64,000 bases of DNA from Scheffersomyces stipitis CBS 6054 (lineage: Eukaryota > Ascomycota > Pichiomycetes > Serinales > Debaryomycetaceae). Every line of letters starts with the position of its first letter. The stretch's first letter is position 1. Made by a program: the position numbers and the translations under genes. Below are positions 9,273-21,100 of the stretch, one piece after another. The DNA lies in NCBI RefSeq assembly GCF_000209165.1, contig NC_009045.1, positions 1 to 64,000 on the forward strand, in the 5' to 3' direction. Below the pieces are notes generated by a model that did no database searches, was not told where the DNA came from, and saw nothing but the letters and a program-made list of their open reading frames with translations.

Positions 9273-10936
9273 CCTGTTTTTTTTAAATATGAAAACCTTA
9301 AATATGAATCGAAGATAATTTTCTGTAATTGGATAATTAACTATGGAGTTAAGTATGCGCGCGACATTATGCCGTTGACCGTTACAATGTCGTGCAATGT
9401 CACCTCGCAGATGACGAGGAACATTCTGCAAATGCCCACTTTGTCTTAAGTTGATACATACAAATCCTACTGTTGATCGTTATGTTATTCACTAAAATCC
9501 AGAATATACTCCTTCAAATGAATCATAAATTGTTTAATTATGAACTTTAATTATAAACTTTAATAATTATTTCAAACTTTTAGGATCTCGGCTCTCTTTT
9601 ATACCTCTCAGATCACATTTTTACACGCACATCTTTGTTATGTAGACTGTATATAATTCCCTATCCATCAGCATTGGTCATGTGATTCTAGTTAATTCTC
9701 CCTCCAAATTCACAACAACTCAACATAATACAACAAAATCACATTCACACTAATCATGCATCGTGATATCAACAATAACTAACATTATTTATCCATATTC
9801 TTACATTCTTAAATTATCCCATGCTTTTATAACTGTTCTCAATTTCTGAACAATATTTACTTCTTGTCTCTCTAGAAAGAATGCGAAAAATACTATAAAA
9901 ATACTAATTGCTGCAAAAAAATTGCACCTGTCCTAAAAGTATTACCATTCGATCACCTTCATTCAATTAAGTAAGAATTCATCATGTTCGAGTGTTGCAA
10001 AATTCTAATGTTCTAATTATAACCATTTAAAATAAGGATATATGGTCACATGATATAGCACGTAAATATTGCAACACAAATGTCGCCAAATGTCGAGATA
10101 GCACGACATTTATCATACAATATAAAAGTAAGAATGTTCACCGTATGGAGTAATTGTTATGGTTGGTCCTACGTAAGGCGAATATAGACGTATATTCTGA
10201 TTAGAGCATTCCATTGGAACAGTCAGAATCCAGTGAAATAATATCACGATGGACTCTAGCCTGACGATAGGCCACATATTTATTTAGCGACTAGCCTCCT
10301 CTAGGTTCATCAACCAGAACAAGTAAATTATTCCAAGAAAGAATTTAAGATTTAACACCACTTTTGCGTTATAGTTAATGCTTGTAAGTAGTTCATATTT
10401 TGTCCCAATTAGGAGTATCCCGCAGACTCTCTGTATAAATGGCCACAAATGCCACTTCTTTGAAACAATACAATAACTGGTTTTACAACTCTTGTCTAAT
10501 TTGGAACGTAAGTAATGTGTAATATGTGGGCCACTTAGCCACTTAGCCAAATATGCAAATTTTTAGCTTACTTATTGATGTCTGTCCTAGAATTGGGAAT
10601 GAATACCACGCTAATTTTAATAGGTTTAGATTTGAGAGCGAGCATGGGTGCGAATAAGTACGTGCACTCGGAGCTATACGGTGGAGTGTTCTGCGAGGTA
10701 GTGTGTACTTATCAACCTCAAACGAATTGTGACGAAGCTCATATTCTAGTACGTGGATTAATTACTTAGAACGTAAATTAAATTATAAGAAATCAAAAAT
10801 CTTTAACTAGGCGAAGGATGAATTAAAATATACTGCATAAAGTCCAGTTCAATAGCATTGGGCTAATTTAAAAAATGAAATTGAAGCAAATTGAGAAATT
10901 ACTACAAATTCTCAATTTTTTATCCTCACAATCACA
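9273..10936. other. Intergenic stretch with dispersed repeat copy 2
   Basis: No gene is supported; frames at 10284-10550 and 10575-10769 are short and featureless. The dispersed repeat occupies 9463-9916. On both sides of it the motif aatgtcg or its complement recurs (near 9360, 9388 and 10081-10111), including the inverted pair aaatgtcg (10088-10095) and cgacattt (10104-10111) with an 8-base spacer. Confidence 0.6.
9463..9916 (+). repeat. Dispersed subtelomeric repeat, copy 2
   Basis: This is the partner of 996-1475 in the same orientation, about 8.4 kb away. It keeps the same order of shared blocks from aatcctactgttgat to aaaatactaattgctgca but has its own indels, for example extra AT-rich sequence near 9525-9565. 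Together the copies bracket the activator, permease and maltase genes as direct repeats. Confidence 0.7.
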
Positions 10937-13900
10937 TTACCAAAACCTGAATAATCCAGGAGTTTGAGTTTCAGTAACTGTAATTGTAGGGATGGTAGAG
11001 TGTTCAGTAGTGGTAGTAGTAGTTGTCAAGTAAACGGAGGTGACTGTATAGTACGTCTCAGTAGATGGAGCAACTGCGCTGGTGACAGTCACTGTAGGAG
11101 AACTATCATCAGATTGCTTGGTGATAGTTACAGTAATAGTCTCCGGAACACAATAACTTTCAGAAGCTGAAGGAATCTCAACTACAACTGTATCAGTTCC
11201 TCCAGGGGTATCAGTCTCGGTGGTTGTAGTTGTGTATGAACCAGTCCAAGTAGAGGTGACGGTAGTTTGTGGATTAGCAGATGGATTACCTTCAGATGAT
11301 GGACCAGACGATGGACCAGATGATGGTTCAGACGAAGGAGCAGATGATGGTTCAGACGAAGGAGCAGATGCACCAGACGAAGGAGCAGATGCACCAGACG
11401 ATGGACCAGATGCACCAGACGATGGACCAGATGATGGACTAGATGATGCACCAGATGGACCAGATGATGGTTCAGACGAAGGAGCAGATGATAGTTCAGA
11501 CGAAGGAGCAGATGCACCAGACGATGGACCAGATGCACCAGACGATGGACCAGATGATGGACTAGATGATGCACCAGATGGACCAGATGATGGTTCAGAC
11601 GAAGGAGCAGATGCACCAGACGATGGACCAGATGAAGGAGCAGATGCACCAGACGATGGACCAGATGATGGACCAGATGATGGACTAGATGCACCAGACG
11701 ATGGACCAGATGCACCAGACGATGGACCAGATGATGGACTAGATGATGCACCAGATGGACCAGATGATGGTTCAGACGAAGGAGCAGATGCACCAGACGA
11801 TGGACCAGATGGACCAGATGATGGTTCAGACGAAGGAGCAGATGCACCAGACGAAGGAGCAGATGGACCAGACGAAGGAGCAGATGCACCAGACGATGGA
11901 CCAGATGCACCAGACGATGGACCAGATGATGGACTAGATGATGCACCAGATGGACCAGATGATGGTTCAGACGAAGGAGCAGATGCACCAGATGATGGAC
12001 CAGACGAAGGAGCAGATGCACCAGACGATGGACCAGATGATGGACTAGATGATGCACCAGATGGACCAGATGATGGTTCAGACGAAGGAGCAGATGCACC
12101 AGACGATGGACCAGATGAAGGAGCAGATGATGGTTCAGACGAAGGAGCAGATGCACCAGACGAAGGAGCAGATGGACCAGACGAAGGAGCAGATGCACCA
12201 GACGATGGACCAGATGCACCAGACGATGGACCAGATGATGGACTAGATGATGCACCAGATGGACCAGATGATGGTTCAGACGAAGGAGCAGATGCACCAG
12301 ACGATGGACCAGATGAAGGAGCAGATGCACCAGACGATGGACCAGATGATGGACCAGATGATGGACTAGATGATGCACCAGATGGACCAGATGATGGTTC
12401 AGACGAAGGAGCAGATGCACCAGACGATGGACCAGATGGACCAGATGATGGTTCAGACGAAGGAGCAGATGCACCAGACGAAGGAGCAGATGGACCAGAC
12501 GAAGGAGCAGATGCACCAGACGATGGACCAGATGATGGACTAGATGATGCACCAGATGGACCAGATGATGGTTCAGACGAAGGAGCAGATGCACCAGACG
12601 ATGGACCAGATGAAGGAGCAGATGATGGTTCAGACGAAGGAGCAGATGCACCAGACGAAGGAGCAGATGGACCAGACGAAGGAGCAGATGCACCAGACGA
12701 TGGACCAGATGCACCAGACGATGGACCAGATGATGGACTAGATGATGCACCAGATGGACCAGATGATGGTTCAGACGAAGGAGCAGATGCACCAGACGAT
12801 GGACCAGATGAAGGAGCAGATGCACCAGACGATGGACCAGATGATGGACCAGATGATGGACTAGATGATGCACCAGATGGACCAGATGATGGTTCAGACG
12901 AAGGAGCAGATGCACCAGACGATGGACCAGATGGACCAGATGATGGTTCAGACGAAGGAGCAGATGCACCAGACGAAGGAGCAGATGGACCAGACGAAGG
13001 AGCAGATGCACCAGACGATGGACCAGATGCACCAGACGATGGACCAGATGATGGACTAGATGATGCACCAGATGGACCAGATGATGGTTCAGACGAAGGA
13101 GCAGATGCACCAGATGATGGACCAGACGAAGGAGCAGATGCACCAGACGATGGACCAGATGATGGACTAGATGATGCACCAGATGGACCAGATGATGGTT
13201 CAGACGAAGGAGCAGATGCACCAGACGATGGACCAGATGAAGGAGCAGATGATGGTTCAGACGAAGGAGCAGATGCACCAGACGATGGACCAGATGATGG
13301 TTCAGACGAAGGAGCAGATGCACCAGACGATGGACCAGATAATGGTTCAGAAGCAGAAGGAACTTCAATTACTACTGTATCAGTTCCACCTGGAGTATCA
13401 GTCTCGGTGGTGGTAGTTGTGTATGAACCAGTCCAAGTAGAGGTGACGGTAGTTTGTGGATTAGCAGATGGGTTACCTTCAGATGATGGACCAGACGATG
13501 GACCAGATGCACCAGACGATGGACCAGATGATGGACTAGATGATGCACCAGATGGACCAGATGATGGTTCAGACGAAGGAGCAGATGCACCAGACGATGG
13601 ACCAGATAATGGTTCAGAAGCAGAAGGAACTTCAATTACTACTGTATCAGTTCCACCTGGAGTATCAGTCTCGGTGGTAGTAGTTGTGTATGAACCAGTC
13701 CAAGTAGAGGTGACGGTAGTTTGTGGATTAGCAGATGGGTTACCTTCAGATGATGGACCAGACGAAGGACCAGATGAAGGAGCAGATGCACCTGACGAAG
13801 GAGCAGATGCACCAGACGATGGACCAGATAATGGTTCAGAAGCAGAAGGAACTTCAATTACTACTGTATCAGTTCCACCTGGAGTATCAGTCTCGGTGGT

Positions 13901-15481
13901 GGTAGTTGTGAAGAAGCCAGTCCAAGTAGAGGTGACGGTAGTTTGTGGATTTGGAGAAGATGGAACTTCAACTACAACTGTATCAGTTCCACCTGGAGTA
14001 TCAGTTTCGGTAACTACAGTTGTGTAGAAGCCAGTCCAAGTAGAGGTGACGGTAGTTTGTGGATTTGGAGAAGATGGAACTTCAACTACAACTGTATCAG
14101 TTCCACCTGGAGTATCAGTTTCGGTAAATACAGTTGTGTAGAAGCCAGTCCAAGTAGAGGTGACGGTAGTTTGTGGATTTGGAGAAGATGGAACTTCAAC
14201 TACAACTGTATCAGTTCCACCTGGAGTATCAGTCTCGGTGGTGGTAGTTGTGTAGAAGCCAGTCCAAGTAGAGGTGACGGTAGTTTGTGGATTTGGAGAA
14301 GATGGAACTTCAACTATAACTGTATCAGTTCCGCCAGGAGTAGCAGTTTCGGTAACTACAGTTGTGTAGAAGCCAGTCCAAGTAGAGGTGACGGTAGTTT
14401 GTGGATTTGGAGTAGAGGCACCAGTAGAGGAAGATTTCGTAGTAGTTTTTGTTGTAGTACCTTGAGGACAAGATGGTATTGGCTTGCATGGTTTACATAC
14501 AGCTGGAAGTTTCCTCTTTGGGCACGGACCATTATATTTCAACGCACCGTTCAGAACACTTGATAAGCCAACACTACAGTCACTAGTGATTTGAAACTTA
14601 TTCTTGTCGTAACCACAACCAATTGAGAAATTTTGCGAAAGGTTTCCTTTCGCTTTAAGGGTCAAAATACCGCTGACTGCGTTGTAGCACCAACCGTTAA
14701 CACCGGAAAGAAGAGGAAGATCCAACCCAATCATGTTTCCACCACCAAACCCGTACACGTTGAAGGTTTTTGATTTGGAACTTGCCTTTGCTCTCATAGA
14801 GGATTTGCAATCGGCTAAGTAGAACGAATGCGTTGAGTCGATATTCAGATTGCAATTAGATAAGAAAATAGAAGAATTCTCATTTGCAGTGAGACACCCA
14901 CCACCAACAATATTACCTTGTTGTTGGAACAAATGATTATGCAAACAGATTTGACCACTGTTATGAATTGTTCCCAGTGGTTGACCAAGGGAGACACACG
15001 AATTAGTTCTCTTCTTTTGATGAAACAGCAATAATCCAGAGTTTGTCCAAGAATTTGACGTAATTGAGGTTAAGCTTCCACTTGCCCCATTGCCTGCCAA
15101 ATACATTTCACCTGAGTTACAGAAAGAAGTACCACTAAGTTGATATTTGGTTGTCAGTTTGCAAGAAATGGAGTTGAAAACAATAGTACCTTCATTGTTT
15201 ATAGAATGACTGCCCGAAGGGAGTGTGACTGATAAACTGTCAATTTTGTCTGTACCAGCTATATAAAATCCAGCACTTTTCTTGACCCAAAGCGCACCAT
15301 TGAGTGACGATGCAGAATTACCAAGGATTGACCAATAAGAATTTGCCTCGACAGTAATATCACCAACAGCTAAATTAACCTGACTTCTGTCAACTTTGAA
15401 TCCCGTGATAATGCAGGCATTTGTCGCATAAACAAAAGTAGCAAGGACAAGCAATCTTTCTAGAAATTGTTTTGGCAACAT
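10937..15481 (-). CDS. HYR1/IFF-type cell-wall adhesin, repeat-rich, no visible GPI signal
   Basis: A surface glycoprotein of about 1514 residues. From the chosen ATG (15481) there is a signal peptide (residues 1 to about 22), then a ~310-residue domain resembling the hyphally regulated cell-wall protein N-terminal domain of Candida Hyr1/Iff proteins (VGDITVEANSYWSI, INNEGTIVFNS, NSGEMYLAG). A Cys-rich linker (KPCKPIPSCP), eight ALS/flocculin-like Thr repeats (TTVTSTWTG...GGTDTVVVEVP) and a Ser/Pro/Gly/Ala array follow. An ATG 16 codons upstream (15529) is in frame but would bury the signal peptide. The protein ends PGLFRFW with no hydrophobic tail, so it may be secreted, as Iff11 is, or be truncated. 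The likely role is adhesion or wall structure. The repeats should vary in length between strains. Confidence 0.8.
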   Translation of the reverse strand: MLPKQFLERLLVLATFVYATNACIITGFKVDRSQVNLAVGDITVEANSYWSILGNSASSLNGALWVKKSAGFYIAGTDKIDSLSVTLPSGSHSINNEGTIVFNSISCKLTTKYQLSGTSFCNSGEMYLAGNGASGSLTSITSNSWTNSGLLLFHQKKRTNSCVSLGQPLGTIHNSGQICLHNHLFQQQGNIVGGGCLTANENSSIFLSNCNLNIDSTHSFYLADCKSSMRAKASSKSKTFNVYGFGGGNMIGLDLPLLSGVNGWCYNAVSGILTLKAKGNLSQNFSIGCGYDKNKFQITSDCSVGLSSVLNGALKYNGPCPKRKLPAVCKPCKPIPSCPQGTTTKTTTKSSSTGASTPNPQTTVTSTWTGFYTTVVTETATPGGTDTVIVEVPSSPNPQTTVTSTWTGFYTTTTTETDTPGGTDTVVVEVPSSPNPQTTVTSTWTGFYTTVFTETDTPGGTDTVVVEVPSSPNPQTTVTSTWTGFYTTVVTETDTPGGTDTVVVEVPSSPNPQTTVTSTWTGFFTTTTTETDTPGGTDTVVIEVPSASEPLSGPSSGASAPSSGASAPSSGPSSGPSSEGNPSANPQTTVTSTWTGSYTTTTTETDTPGGTDTVVIEVPSASEPLSGPSSGASAPSSEPSSGPSGASSSPSSGPSSGASGPSSGPSSEGNPSANPQTTVTSTWTGSYTTTTTETDTPGGTDTVVIEVPSASEPLSGPSSGASAPSSEPSSGPSSGASAPSSEPSSAPSSGPSSGASAPSSEPSSGPSGASSSPSSGPSSGASAPSSGPSSGASAPSSEPSSGPSGASSSPSSGPSSGASGPSSGASAPSSGPSAPSSGASAPSSEPSSGPSGPSSGASAPSSEPSSGPSGASSSPSSGPSSGPSSGASAPSSGPSSGASAPSSEPSSGPSGASSSPSSGPSSGASGPSSGASAPSSGPSAPSSGASAPSSEPSSAPSSGPSSGASAPSSEPSSGPSGASSSPSSGPSSGASAPSSGPSAPSSGASAPSSEPSSGPSGPSSGASAPSSEPSSGPSGASSSPSSGPSSGPSSGASAPSSGPSSGASAPSSEPSSGPSGASSSPSSGPSSGASGPSSGASAPSSGPSAPSSGASAPSSEPSSAPSSGPSSGASAPSSEPSSGPSGASSSPSSGPSSGASAPSSGPSSGASAPSSEPSSGPSGASSSPSSGPSSGASGPSSGASAPSSGPSAPSSGASAPSSEPSSGPSGPSSGASAPSSEPSSGPSGASSSPSSGPSSGASGPSSGASSPSSGPSSGPSSGASAPSSGPSSGASAPSSEPSSGPSGASSSPSSGPSSGASGPSSGASAPSSELSSAPSSEPSSGPSGASSSPSSGPSSGASGPSSGASAPSSGASAPSSEPSSAPSSEPSSGPSSGPSSEGNPSANPQTTVTSTWTGSYTTTTTETDTPGGTDTVVVEIPSASESYCVPETITVTITKQSDDSSPTVTVTSAVAPSTETYYTVTSVYLTTTTTTTEHSTIPTITVTETQTPGLFRFW
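11290..13355. repeat. Coding minisatellite, Ser/Pro/Gly/Ala array with higher-order duplication
   Basis: About 2 kb built from short words such as ccagatgatgga, ccagacgatgga, gaaggagcagatgca and gatggttcagac. On the minus strand it encodes PSSGPSSGASAPSSEP-type repeats of the adhesin. Larger blocks recur: segments starting near 11743 and 12865 match, as do those near 12049, 12544 and 13171, with 306 bases between neighbours in two of the pairs. This implies an internal duplication of about 1.12 kb. All units keep multiples of three. Confidence 0.85.
13917..14410. repeat. 114-bp tandem coding repeats in the HYR1-like adhesin
   Basis: The string ccagtccaagtagaggtgac begins at 13917, 14031, 14145, 14259 and 14373, an exact 114-bp (38-codon) period giving five tandem Thr-rich repeats. 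Three further copies of the same unit stand apart near 11241, 13429 and 13698, separated by Ser/Pro/Gly/Ala sequence, giving eight in all. Confidence 0.9.
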
Positions 15482-18137
15482 CGTGTAGTTGTTGGATCTG
15501 TACCGAAAGAAATTGCAAAATGTAGACATACAAGAATCTTTTTATACCTCTAAAACATTCAGAAGTTAGTAACCATTTTGAAAAATTTCAAATATTGGTT
15601 GAGAGGAGCTGATTTACATTCAAGCATTTTCAGATTTTGTCAAGTAAGGCGTCTAATTAGACCAAGCTGCGAATTCATTGGGGTTTACACACGGAGAATG
15701 GAAACATTGCGTGTTTCTATGATGTAATATACCAGAGTAGGCAATGGCACAAAAGGTACTATGGGTTATTCTGCCTTCATGTCAAGTTATTCAAAATCGA
15801 TTTCCACTTGTATTTAGAAATCAAATAATATTCATGCCTTGAAATTATCAACAACTTCATTGTTGGTAGGTCTTTATTATTTGTGTGGTTTTGTTATGAA
15901 ATCAGATTCAATTTCACAAAATGCAGAGTATTATTCCTGCTGGCTACTAATTAATATAGAAAAGAACTAGTTTCTAAGTAAGGGCAAGGATCGTAATTTC
16001 TTGAATTCAATTGTATTATCTTTCGCAGATTTGAGGGACGCTTTTGATATGCAGGAGACTCCTTATATTGCGGCAAGTCGGATATGGGCTTTGTGTATTG
16101 TGATTTTATGCAAGGAAGACCCACTAGAAATATATAAATGTCAAGGCTGCTTCCAAATCCACCTCAGGACCAGAAGGGGTCCTGGGTCGAGAAATTGCCT
16201 TGAATATAGTCTTGGAATATATTATAATAAAATACCGAAAATCAAGTAAAATAGATACAGCCAAAGGCAAAGCGGAAGAACTTGCTATCTATGGAGAGAT
16301 TTGCAACCTGGATTGGTTACATAATATGTTGAAACCTGCGCGTCCTGACTCGGTAGTGACCAGCTTATAATTACCGACTAAACCAAAGCATTCTTCTAAG
16401 AACCCCTGAAGAATTATGCAGAAGAGAGTGTTGAGACCTGCCTCTCTCCTTCAAAATATGCCAATCAGACCCTGAGTTCCAAACTAGGGTTCACCTTTAG
16501 CCAAATGGAACTGAATGTAGTAATTCCTGGGTGGGAGAGGCAAAGGTATGAGATTTCCTGAATTTAGTTGGCGGTCTTGCATCAAAAAAGGGAATGGCCT
16601 CAAAGATTGTTGCTAAGCAATGTATCTAGACCCTTTAAATCTGGAAATTCAAGAATTATGTATATTAAGTGCCACGAATTAGTTTTAAGATTGAAGATCA
16701 GGGTGGCACTTCTTTTCTTGTAAGCGAATAATTAGCTTTTCAATTTTTTCCATATTAATATCGAGCAAAAACATATTTCACACTCTATTCATGACTTCAC
16801 TTTGGTATCCATGGCAGCTTAACTTCAAGAACCAAGACTCATTGGCACCTGAAACCAAATGTTTCCATCAAATAAGGCAAGTAATAAAAATCATTTCATA
16901 AATCGAACGATATGCACCCCGAAAATATCTCGAATAAAACTGGCGGCCATGTGCTTATTGAAGCTTTCTCTCGCCCGTACGTCATTTTTTTGCTTTAAAT
17001 TTGATTAAACCAAGCTATTTCCAATTTTGTATTCAACCAAACTTTCTATACTGAGTAGTATTGGACTGATTTTAACTTCCGATCGCATAATTCTGTGATT
17101 CTCTACAATTATTGTCCTTCACTAGAAGTATTGCTTATCTTTCACAAAGACTATCTGCAAAACCATCTGTTCAGATGAAAAATGTGTCAATTATTTTGAG
17201 AGAAACAGCGAAGAATACTTATCAAAGCTCATGGCACTTAGTAGATTGGCTAACCCAAGCGTATGTATATATATTCAAGGAGAAGAGTAGTGGAAGAGAA
17301 TCTAGTTTTGTCTGTGATATGGAGAATACGAAACCAAATAAGACGAATATTGAGACAACAAGCTCAACTGTTGAAAAATACTTGAGGATCCTTGCATTGC
17401 CTCAGATTGCTAAGATTTCTATCCAAACAATTTCATAGTATCTTCATTGAGCCTTCTTTTTTGGAGCATATGCTTTTATTTAATTCTTTTATGCAATATA
17501 AACCACAGGACATATGTCAACACTTTGAAATTGCTGTTGAGATTTGCATAATGCAAATTGCTAACTTGTAGCATTACTGACAATTTTGTTTATTCAGAAA
17601 ATGTATAAAACGAACTATTAAGGGTTCTTTAGATTTATCAGTTGAAAAAGCAGATCCTATGTCGGCCGATTTTAACCTCAACCACGATTTCAATCAGTAG
17701 AATCTCCTATCTCACCAAAATACTGGCGGATCGCCCATCTTGGTAACTGTATTTGCCTTGGAAGATAAACGATTTCGTGGATTTCTCAGGAGATTTCAGA
17801 TAACTTCAAAAACAAAATTTGAAAGATACATCAAAATATGTACGAGGATGTATATAAACTTACGATATTCTTTCAGGCAGAAAGTGAACGCGATTTTGAA
17901 GAACCTCTGACTAGGAAATGCTAGATTCACAAGAAGTAGATAAACTGGAAACTATAACCTAGAAATAAGGGAATAACCTAGTGACGAATTCAAACTCAAA
18001 GCAATAGAAACAAATGATAACGTTTAGAAGAAGGAAAATAATAATGGGAACAACGCCTATAATAACACGACGATTCAAAATTTAATATGGAAAGTGATAC
18101 CTTGTTCTCCTGAAGTGATCTGCATATAAAACGAAAC
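15482..18137. other. Gene-poor interval between the two adhesin genes
   Basis: These 2.7 kb contain the promoter of the HYR1-like gene and the 3' flank of the GLEYA adhesin. The two longest frames (16001-16249 and 17112-17438, plus strand) have no recognisable domain. The second starts at TTG, with its first ATG only 21 codons in. A long promoter is common for regulated wall-protein genes. I see no RNA gene or mobile element. Confidence 0.55.
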
Positions 18138-21100
18138 TCAAAACTCGAACACAACAACTAGAGCTAATATAACTGACCAGAAAGAGATTTTATAGGTGTT
18201 TGCGCCACCACCTTCACTTTGGACATGGTAAACTTCAGGAACATTCGTCGAACTGACTTGAGGCACAACCGTCACAGGCGTTAATTGATTGGAATAGTCG
18301 AATTTTTGAGTGGCAGAAGAATCTTGGCTGTGCTTCGTATCCCCACTTTTCGTACTGGTAATCGTAAGTTCCCCTGAAAGTATTTCATTTTGGTCGATAT
18401 CTTTAGAAGTTCCTGTAGATACATAATCTTCATTTTCTTGATAAGAATATGTAGTGATCGTGGAAATGCCAGTATTAGTTACAGTCTGAGAAATTAAATA
18501 CGTGGTCGTATCATCTTTGAAATAGACTGTGGTTACCTCAGAGGAAGTTGATCCTTCGAGATCAGATGCTGCAGATAATATTTGATCTTCAGCAGTTGTG
18601 CTAGGAATATCACAGAAGGTTGTAAACTCTGTAACGGTTTCGTCAATGGTTGTTGTAACAACTTGATACCCAGTCGTTCTTACCAACTGATCGCAATAAT
18701 CATTCTCACACGATTTTATTGTAATCACAGTAGTTGAAATATCAATAACTGTTTTTCCAATATCAGAAGTGATCTCTTCAGTGAAATTGCTCCAAAAACT
18801 GGTATACTTGCTGAAAGTTGTTTGAACAGTCTCAAATGTGGCAATAGAAATAGGAGTATCTATCTCAACTGTGATGGTGTCACCGTCAGATGATGGAGTA
18901 TGAGTGATTGTTCTCGTTGTGGTTCCAGTCCATGGAGATGTGAACGTTGTGGTTGGAACAGGAGTATCTATCTCAACTGTGATAGTGTCACCGTCAGATG
19001 ATGGAGTATGAGTAATCGTTCTCGTTGTGGTTCCAGTCCAAGGAGTTGTAAACGCCGTAGTTGGAGGACCTGTGGTTGGGGTATCGATTTCAACTGTGAT
19101 AGTGTCACCGTCAGATGATGGAGTATGAGTAATAGTCCTCGTTGTGGTTCCAGTCCAAGGAGTTGTGAACGTTGTGGTTGGAACAGGAGTATCTATCTCA
19201 ACTGTGATAGTGTCACCGTCAGATGATGGAGTATGAGTAATCGTTCTCGTTGTGGTTCCAGTCCATGGAGTTGTAAACGTCGTAGTTGGAGGACCTGTGG
19301 TTGGGGTATCGATCTCAACTGTGATAGTGTCACCGTCAGAAGATGGAGTATGAGTAATCGTTCTCGTTGTGGTTCCAGTCCAAGGAGTTGTAAACGTCGT
19401 AGTTGGAACAGGAGTATCTATCTCAACTGTGATAGTGTCACCGTCAGATGATGGAGTATGAGTAATCGTTCTCGTTGTGGTTCCAGTCCAAGGAGTTGTA
19501 AACGTCGTAGTTGGAACAGGAGTATCTATCTCAACTGTGATAGTGTCACCGTCAGATGATGGAGTATGAGTGATTGTTCTCGTTGTGGTTCCAGTCCAAG
19601 GAGTTGTAAACGTCGTAGTTGGAGGACCTGTGGTTGGGGTATCGATTTCAACTGTGATAGTGTCACCGTCAGATGATGGAATATGAGTAATAGTCCTCGT
19701 TGTGGTTCCAGTCCATGGAGTTGTGAACGTTGTGGTTGGAACAGGAGTATCTATCTCAACTGTGATAGTGTCACCGTCAGATGATGGAGTATGAGTAATC
19801 GTTCTCGTTGTGGTTCCAGTCCAAGGAGTTGTAAACGTCGTAGTTGGAACAGGAGTATCTATCTCAACTGTGATAGTGTCACCGTCAGATGATGGAGTAT
19901 GAGTAGTAGTCCTCGTTGTGGTTCCAGTCCATGGAGTTGTGAACGTTGTGGTTGGAACAGGAGTATCTATCTCAACTGTGATAGTGTCACCGTCAGATGA
20001 TGGAGTATGAGTGATTGTTCTCGTTGTGGTTCCAGTCCATGGAGTTGTGAACGTTGTGGTTGGAACAGGAGTATCTATCTCAACTGTGATAGTGTCACCG
20101 TCAGATGATGGAGTATGAGTAATCGTTCTCGTTGTGGTTCCAGTCCAAGGAGTTGTAAACGTCGTAGTTGGAGGACCTGTGGTTGGGGTATCGATTTCAA
20201 CTGTGATAGTGTCACCGTCAGATGATGGAGTATGAGTAATAGTCCTCGTTGTGGTTCCAGTCCATGGAGTTGTGAACGTTGTGGTTGGAACAGGAGTATC
20301 TATCTCAACTGTGATAGTGTCACCGTCAGATGATGGAGTATGAGTAATAGTCCTCGTTGTGGTTCCAGTCCATGGAGTTGTGAACGTTGTGGTTGGAACA
20401 GGAGTATCTATCTCAACTGTGATAGTGTCACCGTCAGATGATGGAGTATGAGTAATCGTTCTCGTTGTGGTTCCAGTCCAAGGAGTTGTAAACGTCGTAG
20501 TTGGAGGACCTGAGGTTGGGGTATCGATTTCAACTGTGATAGTGTCACCGTCAGATGATGGAGTATGAGTAATAGTCCTCGTTGTGGTTCCAGTCCATGG
20601 AGTTGTGAACGTTGTGGTTGGAACAGGAGTATCTATCTCAACTGTGATCGTGTCACCGTCAGATGATGGAGTATGAGTAATCGTTCTCGTTGTGGTTCCA
20701 GTCCAAGGAGTTGTGAACGTTGTGGTTGGAACAGGAGTATCTATCTCAACTGTGATCGTGTCACCGTCAGATGATGGAGTATGAGTGATTGTTCTCGTTG
20801 TGGTTCCAGTCCATGGAGTTGTGAACGTTGTGGTTGGAACAGGAGTATCGATTTCAACTGTGATAGTGTCACCGTCAGATGATGGAGTATGAGTGATTGT
20901 TCTCGTTGTGGTTCCAGTCCATGGAGTTGTGAACGTTGTGGTTGGAACAGGAGTATCGATTTCAACTGTGATAGTGTCACCGTCAGATGATGGAGTATGA
21001 GTAATAGTCCTCGTTGTGGTTCCAGTCCAAGGAGTTGTGAACGTTGTGGTTGGAACAGGAGTATCTATCTCAACTGTGATAGTGTCACCGTCAGATGATG

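Noticed and set aside
11182..13368. 728-codon second minus-strand frame rich in Leu/Val/His
   Set aside because: Frame-shifted reading of the same minisatellite; no start context, no non-repetitive domain.
11220..14027. 935-codon plus-strand frame opposite the HYR1-like adhesin
   Set aside because: A repeat unit without stops in this frame generates it. The opposite strand encodes a coherent signal peptide, domain and repeats, so the plus-strand frame is taken as a shadow.
17112..17438. 108-codon frame between the two adhesins
   Set aside because: Starts at TTG; from its first ATG only 87 codons remain, and no family or signal is recognisable.
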